Positions 12,401 through 24,400 of a DNA stretch of 64,000 bases are shown here, one piece after another; within the stretch, counting starts at the first letter, position 1; each line of letters begins with the position of its first letter. The stretch covers positions 1 through 64,000 of the forward strand of contig VZRS01014200.1 of the NCBI GenBank assembly GCA_013398055.1, in the 5' to 3' direction. The position numbers and the translations under genes are program-made. This stretch comes from Ifrita kowaldi (Eukaryota; Chordata; Aves; Passeriformes; Cinclosomatidae). Under the pieces are notes generated by a model. That model was not told where the DNA came from. It saw nothing but the letters and a program-made list of their open reading frames with translations, and did no database searches.

Positions 12401-15400
12401 TGCAGCTCCAAAGGACCTAACCCACGTCAAGGGAAAGTCAGCTCTGACAAAAACCTTTTCTCTCCCGAGAAGAGGCACTGAGGCAAAGCCCAGCAGCAGC
12501 TGGTGTGGTACAGTACCTGCAACTGGAGCAGCCCCAGGCGATGCACAGAGGGAAAAATAGAAATAAATCAACAGACAATGAGAATTAGCTCCTTTTTACA
12601 GCCCTGGAAGGAAAAGCAGCTTGCTAGCTCTGGATAAGACGGGGGGAGCACGCACAGCCCCTCTGGAGATGCAGGGGGATGGTTTGGGGGTTTGGAGGGG
12701 CTGTCCTCATGCAGAGACCCACCCCTCTCCCCCAGGTGTTCCAGGCTCAGGGAGCACTTTTCACAGAGTGCTTGAAAGCAGAAACAAACTATCCCCATCA
12801 TAATGCAGCAATCACTGCAATTAATTAACGGCAATCATTGTAATTAATTACATAAAATCGTCGATACGAAATCCTCAGCCTCAGAGCCTGCTGGGAGGGA
12901 GCATCACCCAGAGCAAGGAGCGGGGAGTGGTCCCTGTTTGCTCGGAGGCTCTGGATGTGTCACATCCCCCAGGAATGTGACAAGGATGGTCCTCCACAAA
13001 CACCCCAGATCTGCACCTCAGCAGCTCAGGGTAGGAGCCAGAGGCTGGGGCTGCCTCCCAGCTCTGCCTCTGCCTGCCCCAGCAGCCCAAGGACACCCAC
13101 CTTCCAGATACTGGCCTCCTTGCCGTACACCACGGCCATGCTGCTCACTTTGTTGGCCTTGATGAGCTGCCTCTCGGTCTGGTTGAGCTCTTCCGACACG
13201 AAGCCCATGAAGGAGTTGTCAGGGGTGTGAGCTGTGGGCACCAAGGGGAGGAGACGTGGCTGGACAGATGTTTTTTGGGATGTCCCCGGGGTTGGGGATA
13301 CAGGCTGAGATGAGCCCGGCTCCAGAGCCTTGCTGGAGCGTGGAGGAAAATGGAGCTTGAATCCCTACCCAGGCAGCTCACGAAATCCAGGCTTCAGAAC
13401 CCACTCGAGCAGCTCTTCACAGAGTGAGGCATTTTAAGGCTGCCAGAGGGGGTTTATCCAGCCAGGAAAAAGGAGCACTTGAGTCACCCAGCAGCCAGTG
13501 GGACACTGGGCTCCTTTCAGACTCGCACATCTCCCGTCCATGCCACGGGCAAATCCCAATCCCTGAGCTGCTCTCACCTTCAGCATCCCAACTGAAATCA
13601 AACCAGGCTCTGCAACCAAAACCACCCCAGCTGGAAGCTGCTGGCTGTGCCCTGACTGTGCTGGCCCAGGGGAAGGAGGCTGGTCTCTCTCCCTGGATTA
13701 TTCTGTAGCCCAAGAGCTGGCCCAGCAGGGGCTCCTTGTGGGCAGGGGAAGCAGGAACGGAGCCGGGGAGGACGACACCGCCCGAGCATCGCCTCGTGGA
13801 GGATCTCAGAGCCCCAGCACCACCCTGGCAGGTATCAGAACCACCGTGGCAGGCCCCTGCTTACGGAACATGGTCATGAACTGGGCGGGCTGCAGGTTCC
13901 AGTAGCCCCAGTTGGTGCGGTAGCCGCGCAGCGTGGCGTACTCCTCGTGGTTGTAGGCCGGCTCTGTCCCAAACGTGTCGATGACCCGGACACGGCACCT
14001 GTGGAGCAGACACTGCCTGAGGACACCTGCTGTCCCCAGGAGCCTCGTTCCTCCTCTGCACCCCGAGCAGAGGGTGCAGGGGCATCCCAAGGAGCCCTTC
14101 CCAACACTGTTCCCTCCTTGTGGGACAATTTCCCCTTGCAGGACCCTCAGCGTCCTGACAGCTGCGAGAATGATGAACCTCCCCGAGGCTTATTAATGCT
14201 GTTCCCAATATCCTGGGAATGCTGAGGCAGGCACTACGAGCACAAAGCTGAGGAGAGAAGAGGAAGAACGAGCAAGGGAAGAGCAAAACAAGCTGAATGC
14301 AAGAGCAAATGCATTTATAATAAAAGCAATAACACAGCTTGTCATTTTTCTCTCTAATAAAATTGTGTAGGATAGTGGAAGAGATGGGAAAAAACATAAT
14401 AAATAGCAGGTCTATCAGCACTAAATTAAATCGCAGATTTTCCTGGCTGGTGATGTACCAGGGGACGGTGACATTTGTCTTGATGCTCAAGGAGCCAGGG
14501 ACAGGGCTCCTTACAAATTCCCAAGGCTCACACTCCCCTCCGTGGTGTGCAGGAGTGGAATGGAAGCACATACACACACCACAGGCACACGCAGGGTTTG
14601 GTCTTTCCCCAACTCAGCCTCTTCTAATGAGGTTTTATCCTAAATACATGAGGCCCAGAATGCCTCGTGCTGTGGCAGCAGGGGACACAGCAAGGCACCA
14701 GCCAGGCAAAAATCAAAGGTAAAATCAAAGGGTCTGGCTTTTTGGATTGGTCATTAGCATTAGTCTTTGCTTGCTAATTAATGAAATGGAGAACAAGAGC
14801 AGGCAGTGGCTTTGCTTACCTGTATTTCTTAAAGGAGAGCCCCATGTGCTGCTTCATCTGCTGGAGGCCGTGGTAGTCGGTGTAAATCAGGTCGAAAGGC
14901 AGAGGACTGGTCAAGGGGCAGTTCCCCCGTCCTGGAGGCACCCCTAAGTGACTGGGGAGAAGCAGGAGGGATCAGCCCCCAGCACTGCCAAAGCCCTGCA
15001 GCACAAACACTCCTTTCCCTGCTGGGCATTAGGCAGGAGCCACCACACAGCTCCTCTTTGATGGAGGGGGAGGCAGATGGTTCTCCTCGCCCCAGTTTTT
15101 ATTTCCCAGGCCAAAGATCTGGAGAGTCCTGGTCCCTCCCCATCTTTGCACCTGCTGCAGCTGAGTTCCTGCTCCTCCCACATGGACTGTGAGGCACAGC
15201 ACTCCCAGCCAGGGCTCACCAGCATCCCAGTCACCACACAGCCTCCCCTGGACCTCTCTTGTTGGAGACACCAGATTTCGTTTACTTTCACTGCAGTCAC
15301 ACCAGTGACAGACTTGTAAAGCCACATCTTCCCTCTCCTCTCTGCCTGCAAGGCTCCCAGCTGAGCCCAAAGCTGGCTGTTCCCAGCTCCATATCCCTCC

Positions 15401-18400
15401 CAGCACACCCTGGAATGTTTCTCTTAGTCCAGTCCTGATTCACCACATCCCAGAGCACTCTCAGCTTCTCCTTGACTCTGCTGGCACTGCCTGTCCCTGG
15501 ATGTTGGGCACATTTCATTCATATTTCTCATTTTTGGACCCGTTTATGAAATCGTCCCATAAAACGGGGGCAGCTGGGCCCTGGGTCTCGCTCAGGGGGT
15601 TTCCAGCCAGTTCCTTACAAACAGCCACACTCAGCCCCTCTTCTCTCCTCCAGTGGATGAAATGAGTTATGAAAATCCAGATAAACTCGGCTGACTGCAA
15701 TCTCTTTATCAAGACCATCAGTTACCTCACTGCCAGGGTGAGATGTGATTAATCCAGCAAGATACAGGGCTGGCAAACCTGTGGTGTGTCTCCTTCCATT
15801 TCCAGTTACCTCTGTGAACTGATGAATCCCTCTCTCCAAAGCTGTTCCACCAAGTGTACCACTGATGTCAGCCTGACAGCCCATCTGCTCGTCTGGACCA
15901 TGTTTCCTCCTCAGAAAAAAAAGCCCTGTGACACCTCCCAGCTTCAGCAGGTTTCTCAAAAATCCATGTTGCTTGTACTTGTGATTTCCCAGTGCCAGTT
16001 CACTCAGAGGCTGATTCACTCCTCAGTTTTAATGCTCTTGTATTTTGTTTTTCCTCCTAAAGATGACAATTCCTCATCCTCATAACTCCACTCACACCCA
16101 AAAAGCAACAGCATCCTCATGGAAAACCAAACTGCTGAGCCGATTTGGTCCACCCAGGCTGTCTCACTCCCACCACGCAGTTGTCCTGTTTCGTTCTCAG
16201 TCCTTCCAACAGGGCTGAGGAATTCCTGTTTTATTTCACAAGTCTGAGCTCAGACTCTGTGAAATCTCACCCTTAGCTCCTGCCTGCCAGGACGTCTGTC
16301 TTTGTTTTCCTCTGGGCTCCTCGCTTACTCCGAGCCCCTGCTTGGAGATGGGAATTTATCCCAGCCGTGCCTGGTGGTGTTTTCTCTCCTTAAAGGAATA
16401 AAAGTTCTGGTCAGGTTTTGCACTGCCAGACTTTGACTCTTTCCCTCTCTGTGACCTCTCTTACTGGTTCTCTTAATTTCTCTGCATTTTCCCTTCTTGA
16501 GAGTCCCCTTTCCAGCCCTACCTGGGGTTTATCTGTTGCTCAGCTGAAGCTCGAATGGACCCACAGCCCCGGGGCCCATCTCCTGAGGAGCACTTCTGTA
16601 AGGTCCTCACCCCTTGCCGAGCCCTTCAGCATTTCCTCTATCAATCCTATAGCTGTTTCCAGAGGAAATCAAAGGCTTTCCCATCCAGGGACGCAATTAT
16701 CATGAGTATTTGCTCTCCAGTCTCTCACGGACATCAGAAGGGGCCACACAGAGCCAGAAATCTGTTGGCTGTAAGAAATATGATAAAGGGCTCTTGGTCT
16801 GCTCCTGGCCACACCTCCCTCTTCCTCTGAACCTGACCAGGTGGAAGATGCCCCTGCTCATTGCAGGGGTTTGGACCAGAAGACCTTTAAAAGGTCCCTC
16901 TGAACTCAGACTTTTCTATGATTCTGACGTGGTTCCAAGTCCTTGAGCACTGAGCACCAAGATCCTTCTTCCAGCCCCATCCCAACCTGACACCAGTGAA
17001 GGGTCACCCCAAACTCCTGACCACGACAGGGACTCCACAAAACGTGTCAATGTGGAACAACCACACTGGCCAAAGCCAGGAAAAGCAGAGAATTTCAGTT
17101 TAAGATGAAGAGCTGCTTTTGCAGCTGCTTCATTGCTCTTGTCACAAGGAATCTCAGCATCAGCTCAGGGCAGCCTGGCCGGGGATGCTGCAGGGGGAAC
17201 AAGTTGCAGTTTTGTCACTTTTATGCACAATTTTACACGGCAGGACTGATTGGGAAGATGGCAGGAATAGAAAGGCTCTCACCTCCCACAGCCACCTCAG
17301 TACAATAAATAGGGCACCAAGGAGACTCAACCTCCTGGGAAGGCTGAAGGGGAATTTTTAAACCAGGACTTTGTAGAGGTGGAATCTCTAAACATCACAT
17401 TTGCTCACACAGTGCTGCTTTTTCCTCAGTCACCAGCCAGTGATTTACACCAACCTGCACTGTGGTGGAACCAATCCATAAACCTTGTATTTAACTAAAA
17501 ATCCCCAAACCACTACACTGTGCTTGCAGCACACACCGTCCTCTAGCTGGTACGTGTCACACAAACCACTGCACTACAAAATAATCTGTAATTTAAGGAA
17601 GCCCTAACCAAGCTTGACGAAGGGCTGCAGGAGGCAGCAATTAGTGTAACTCATACTGGAGCCTCCAAAAAAACTTCTCACCAGTTGGGGAGAGCAGGTC
17701 TGACTCTCCCAGCTCCCGTCAGCACCGCAATCTGCCACACATCCCCTCTCCAGGTGCTCAGGACTTGCCACATTCATTTATACTCCCTGTGCCATGGCTG
17801 CGTGGCTGGAATAGCTCTGAGAGCAGGAGCAGTGGCTTTGAGCAGAACATCTCTGCATTTACCCCCCCTTATCCTCCCTAAACACTTTGTAACCACTGAT
17901 TTTATTATTCCGCTCATGCAGATCCAGCCTGCGCCTCTTAGATGGGGAGGGGGGGAAATTTTTTTTTTTTTATTCCTCCTTATTTAAACATTCTTTATTC
18001 AGGCTTTCATCATTTGCCAGTTAAGTCAACTAATTTTCTACTAAACCCAATTTCACTCATGGTTGGAGTGCAATTTCCCTGATTTTTCCTCATGCCATGT
18101 ACTATTAATGGCGCTTGAAATTACGCAAATAAAATTGATGAGCGCAAACGCCGCCTTCGCCGCCAGCACAGCCCAGGGATCTGCTGTGGAATCACCCAGC
18201 TCCCGGAGAAACCTCCCAGACCAGAGCAGCCACGGGTGGTGACCAGCTCAGCACCTCTGGCTGGTGATCCAGGGGCTCATCGCATCCCACATCCCGGATT
18301 AGAGCATCCGCTCCTCTCTGGGAGGGAGCAGCCGAAGCGGCTCCAATCCAAGTGGATGCCGAGCTCGCCTCTCCGCCAGCTGCCTCCACCAGCTGCGCCT

Positions 18401-21400
18401 ACTCCAGAATAAATCTCCAGCAGCTTCTTGTCCTGCTATTTTCCTCTTAGAGGTACTTTAATCAGCCAGGGTACCGTCCCCTCCCCGGGCACAGTGCAGG
18501 CGCTCTGGTGTCAGATGACTGCGGGGTTATCTTTACATCCCATTGACCTATTTTCAAATGAACCCAATGTTTCTTTCCACGTTATCACTCCTGGTGCTGA
18601 GAAGTCCAGCACTAAATGGATCCCGTGGGCATCTCCTGGCAGCCTGGGCCAATATTCTGTATTATATTTAATTGCATCTCCTCTGCCCGCATCTGCTGCC
18701 ATCAGCGAGGGCTGAGAACAGAGCAGAGCTCCTGTCCTCGCTGCTCCCTCGCCTTCTCCAAGTCTGCAAGAGCCCAGCAGGCACAGGGATGTTGTTATCC
18801 AGGGATGAAAGGTGCCAGAGCCAGCTCCCAGGGGTCTGTGACCGCCCCATCACAACCAACAAGTGCAAATCTAAACCCAGGAGATGGAACATCCTGCTGC
18901 CTGCCCTCTGCTCCCAGCTCTTCCCCCTGCTGGAACAAACACTCACTAGAAATGAGGATTTCCAAGCAATTTCAGCATGATTCTTAAGCCACCTGCAGTG
19001 GTTTCACTTTTGCAAGGTGCACCTGGCCCATCATTGATCTTGTATGACACAGCCCTACCCATGCAGGGGGGAAGTTCAGCAATCCATTTATTTATTTCAA
19101 AGACCTGGAGATGCACAGGAGGGTGCCAGAACAAACACTTCTTTCTGGTTGCAGATTCAGCAAATAGTGAAGAAACTTCCCAGGAAAGGAGAAATAAATA
19201 CTTGGATTCCTTCAGGGAGCAGCAGCAACTCAGCACTCACGTGCTGGTGGTGCCTGGGACAGAAGGGCTGTTCTCCTGCCATCCCAGCTGCTCCAGCAGC
19301 TCCAAAAAAAGGAAGAAATTCTCCCCTGTGAGAGTGGTGAGGCCCTGGCAGAGGCTGCCCAGAGAAGCTGTGGCTGCCCCAACCCTGGGAGTGTCCAAGG
19401 CCAGGTTGGACTCGAGTACCAGGAGTACCTGATGCTCATTAAAGGCTGGAGGTTCCTCCCCACCAGTGCAGGGCTGATCAATCTCACAGCCTTTCCATGC
19501 AGCTCCACCAGGATCACACGGAACTGGTCACTTCTGGCTGTTTCCACAAGCAATTCCTGTCTCTCCCACACAACAGCAGGACTGGCTTTGCCAGCTGGCG
19601 AGGGGAGTGAAGCCAGAGCCTGGGCATGGCGCAGGTTTTCATGCGAACAGATGCAAGACAGAAAGATGGCTTTTATCTGCCAGGAGATAATTAGAAATGT
19701 GCTTTCTGGACATCGTGTTTCCATCTGAACTGCCCTTTTTGCAGCCTGAGCACACCTCAGTGAGCATGGAAAGCGCAAGGAAATCGCAGCTCTCGCTGTG
19801 TGCCAGGCACTGAGAGGAGAGTGGGGGCAGTGGGAGCAGAGCCTCGTCCCACCACAGCTCCAAGGCTGCACCCAGCACAGGGAGGGTGGCTCAGCACCCA
19901 AACCCCACGCTGGCCACAGCAGGGAAAGGGCTGCCAGCACAGGATCCAGGCACGTGCTTCAAACCCAGCGCTTTGCCAGGATTGGAATTAAGAGTTCAGA
20001 ACTTGACACAGGAGCAATTAAGCTCCGGGAACACTTTGTAAAGCCCTGACCCCACGAGGCATCAAATCCCATTTTCTTCGACTTTCTGTCCTGCTTTATG
20101 AGCAGTTAATTTCGAGGGGACAATAGCAAAAATCACCTTTCGGTGTCCCCGAGATCGATGCTGCCCAGCAGCTCACAGCTCTGCGGCCCCTTCTCCCCCA
20201 GCCTCTCCCTCAGCCCCAGAAAAGCAGCTGGACCTGCCAAGATGACCACTCCCATGGCTTAAGGATGAGGGTAGGAGCTGGAGCTTCCAGGAGTGCCCAT
20301 TGTGCTGCTTCTCCTGAGGAAAAAGGCTGAGAGGACCCTTCCTGCCTCACCCCAGAGCACGGGTGCTCCAGAGGAAAAGCCTGGGTTTATTAAAGCTTTT
20401 TTTTGCCGGCACAGCCATTGCTCCAAAGTGCTGCTTGTAATTTTCCAGCATCTACTCATGAGCTGCCTCATTAACAACCCAGCTCAGAGCTTTCAGGCAC
20501 TTCCCACTCCTCCCCTAGCAAGCAAGCAGCAACACCAACATTGGCCTGGATTCTCACCTCCCTGAAAGCACTTTTGGGCTACCAACACAGCGCAAGGGGT
20601 CTTCAGCAGGAATCAAGTGTTGGCGTTCAGATTTGGGATGTTTCTTCCCTCCCTGCTTCAAGACAAGGCTCAAAAAGCTGCTGGCTGCCCACCCAGCACA
20701 AGTCTCAGAGAAAAAACAGCTCCTGGCTCCCTGCTCCAGCTCGGTGGTTTGTTTTCCTTCTGGGAAGATGCACATAGAAACACGGAATGGTTTGGGTGGG
20801 AAGGGAACAGATAACCCCATGTTTCACCCCTTGCCTCTCCAGAGGCACCAGAAGCAGCTCACAAATTCACTGGGAGTTCAAAGGAGAACAAACACCTGCA
20901 CTTAGTTCAACTACAGGAGAAAAAATAGCCCCTGGTAAGACTCGGCAGTGGAATTCACAGATCTTTGGAGTCTACAGTGGATAAAAGATAACCCAAATAA
21001 AGTGGCCCTGGAAAACCAGGGCTGAGCTCCATGGCTGTGATCTCAGACCTCACAGGGACATTGGGCAGCGCTGAGCTGAGCCGGGGGTGAAGCCTGCAGA
21101 TTCCCAGAGCTCCTTATCCTTGCTCCAGATTAGCACTGGTCCCTAAACCAGAGGAAGAACCATTTGATACCCCTGCCCCTCACTGCTGGGCAGGGAGGGC
21201 TGCCCAGCACACATGGTCACACTCCCAACCTGCTGTCACCCCCAGCCCTCCATCACCAGCTTTTTTGACCAGGGCCTTACTTCTCCTCCTTCATTTTCCT
21301 GATCCTCAACACTCCAGACCAAATCCAGACCCACTCCAGACCCAATCTAGACCACCTCCAGACCCAATCCAGACCACCTCCAGGCACTGCTGCATTGCAA

Positions 21401-24400
21401 TCAATACAGATGCTAATCATGAACAGCTCTCAGATAACCACTGGCTGAAGTGTATGCAGGCAAATCTTCCAGTGATCCCTTGCCAATGATCAATATGCAC
21501 AGAAAAATCAGCTCAGAAATGTGAAGAGACAAAAAAAAAAAAACAAACCAGGAGAGAGGTTAATCTGTGCTGAATAATTTATGGGCTCCAGCAAAGGCCT
21601 TGCTGGGCGGGAGCAGCTACAGCTCCCAGCCATGAAAGGAGCAGGGGCTGCCAAAGAAAAACATGCAAGGATGGATTCAACGTTTCACTCTGCTGGAGCA
21701 AAATATCCCCAAACCCACCCCACGCTGGTGCCTGTCCTGCTGCAAGGTCAGCAAGAGACACCCAGGATGGGAGAGGACAAATTCAGGCCCAGTCTAGAGA
21801 GAGGCAAAGCTTTGCTGCTTCAGGAGGGTGCAGGGGGCAGGAGGGATAAGGAATCGGAGTGCCTGGGCTGCCCCTTCCCCAGTGACACAGATTTAGCTTT
21901 GCTGCATCCCTCTGATGCCTTAGGTTCTAACTTTTATGTTTTTCAAATCCTGCACTGCCCAGTGTGTAACTCTGAAGTTTCTTGGAGCCTGTTAATTTCT
22001 GCTCTCTCCTGCTGGGCAGACATAACAAAGCCTCTCCGGGCCTGCTCTTCAAGGACACCCAGACTGTCCTAGGCCCAAAAAGTATAAACCAAAAGCCTCT
22101 GAGAGGGGGGCAAGCTGAGGGGAAATTACATCATTAAACTGAAGCTTTAATTGGAGAATTAACCCTGATATGCAAATGAACCAAACCTATAAAAGTGTGA
22201 AGAACTCGTGACCTGCTGTCCATCTTGGGGTCCATCCTGGCAGTGGCCTCTGGCTCCCCAGGGGTACCTTTGAAGGCCTTTCAAATAAATATCTACTTTT
22301 ATTCTCTTACTCCTGTCTAGTCTCTGTTTCTAGGAGGCCTCTTGAGGCACCACCTGCAGCCCAGCTCCAGCCCTTTGTGCATCCCTGGCTCTCTGAACCC
22401 CTGCCCAAAGCTGTGGCTACAGGTAAAACCCCCTCCAGGCTTTAAGGAAGAGCCCGAGATTAACTATTAGCACAACTCAGGACTAATTACACATGTTCTG
22501 CTAAGCCTCCCTCTCGCTCCTGGTGAGGCAAAAGCTTTTCCCAGCACTCCTTAGAGCCTCCAGCCCAGCAGCAGGGACGCTGCTGAGAGATCTGCAGGCA
22601 CGGACCAGGACTGCTGGCACCACTCCCCTGGGGCAGAACCTCTGCCCCCCTTCATGACACCCACAGCAACCCATCCCTTGATGGGCTGCAGGAGGGTGCA
22701 GTGGTGACCGTCCCAGCGCTGGGCTTGGTCTCCAAAAGGACAGAGGGGACACGGCTCCAGCCCCAGGTCCTGCCTCTGCTCGCCCCAGCCCATCAAGATG
22801 AAAGCGAGCACTCAATGTGGGTGTCCAGCATTTAAAACGTCGCCAAAGGCAGAGGACACATCCTTGGGATGGTGGGGATGGTTTCTGGGACACAGAGAAG
22901 GGCAAGACGTGCAGCCCCAGCCCGGCTCGCTCACTTCCCATCTCAGCTACGAGGGGCAAGAGACAGAGCTGCTGTTCCTAGGCATCCCAAGGGACACATC
23001 CAAATCCATGTCAGAAGAGGAGCTCTCATCACTACAAGTGAGGGGGAAGCTCCTAGGCTTCTGGGAAAGGGGAAATCCTACAGGGAGCAGGGCAGCTCTC
23101 ACCAGAGTCACTCGCAGGGGGAAACGGGTGCTGCAAAACCACCCCCTGAGACTCCGCCAGCTCCCTCCCCTCCCTAAACCACCACCACGAGGTTCGTCAG
23201 TGAAAAACACCAACAAGAACCACACAACAACAACAACAACAGCACAACCCTGCCAGCCATTTACTCCTTTCATCCTTCAGTACACGGGTATTATTTAGCA
23301 CGCCATTCCCGCCTCTTTGAGGAGATGCTGCCTCTTGCATTAGGGCCAGGATGATTTTTTTGAGTTAATTAGTTAGGAGCTAATTCCGTTCATTAATTCT
23401 GGATGCTGCAGGGGCTGGGTTGGAGGTTTTTTGTTGTTTTTCTCCAGGATTGTTGGTTTTTTTCACTCCCTTCTCAGCATGGCTCATTATGTGGCCGATG
23501 CTGGCTTAGCATCTCCCAAAGCCTGCCCAGTCCCCGAGGCAGCTTCAGGCTCTTCTTGATTTATAACGCATCTAATTTGCAATTTCCCTGGTACTTGCCC
23601 TCCACTCGGGATGTCTCACAGGAGGCGAGCAAACCTTATGAGGTGACAGAAGGCAGCAGTGTCAGCCCAGTAATAACAGCACTGCATCAGCAGAGAGGAA
23701 CAGGGTGCACTGTTAGCTTCTCCCTCTTACTCTTTCCATCTAATATTGGTCCCTCTCGGACACTCTCACCCTGTGTTGCCCCATATCCCACAGCAGAGAG
23801 AGCCCATCCCTCTGTGGGAAGTGCCTCCAGCAGCAGCAAATCCCCCCACAGGTCCCCAAGTCACCCCCAGCACCTCTTGAGGAGGGACAACTTGGGGGCC
23901 ACCACCCCCTGCAAGATATGCAGGTTCCACTTTGGCAGCCACCAGGGAGAGAGGAAGGAAGGGAGGAAGGGCAGAAAGGAAGAAGGGAGGAAGGGAGGAA
24001 GGGAGGAAGGGAGGAAGGAAGGAAGGAAGGAAGGAAGGAAGGAAGGCAGGCACGGTTTCTGCTCTAACAACACCAGCAAAGCCCCGGGGGTTGAGTGCAG
24101 CCATGCATGGTGGGAAGAGCCAGTGACCTGCAGGACAGCTGCATCCTGCAGCCACGTGGCCACCAGCCCAGCAGAGAGCATCCCTGGGCAATGGGGTGGG
24201 AAAGGGAGCTTTCCCATGGCCAGCTCCAGGCAGGTGACAGGGGACAGGATGCTGTGTGCTGGCAGCACACATTCTGCTCAGATCCATCACCGGGACCACA
24301 GGGTGCATGTCTGCATCAGCCCCATGCAAAGCATCACTTTACCCCAGTCCTTCCCACTGTCCTGGATGTAGAAGGGATGGGATCTCTCCTAGCCGTGATG

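Noticed and set aside
19230..19940. 236-codon minus-strand open frame
   Set aside because: Runs through a CR1 fragment in antisense and shows no protein resemblance.
23403..24371. 322-codon open frame on the plus strand
   Set aside because: It crosses the GGAA microsatellite and intron 8 with no family resemblance, no splice context and a low-complexity Gly/Arg/Lys/Glu run from the repeat.
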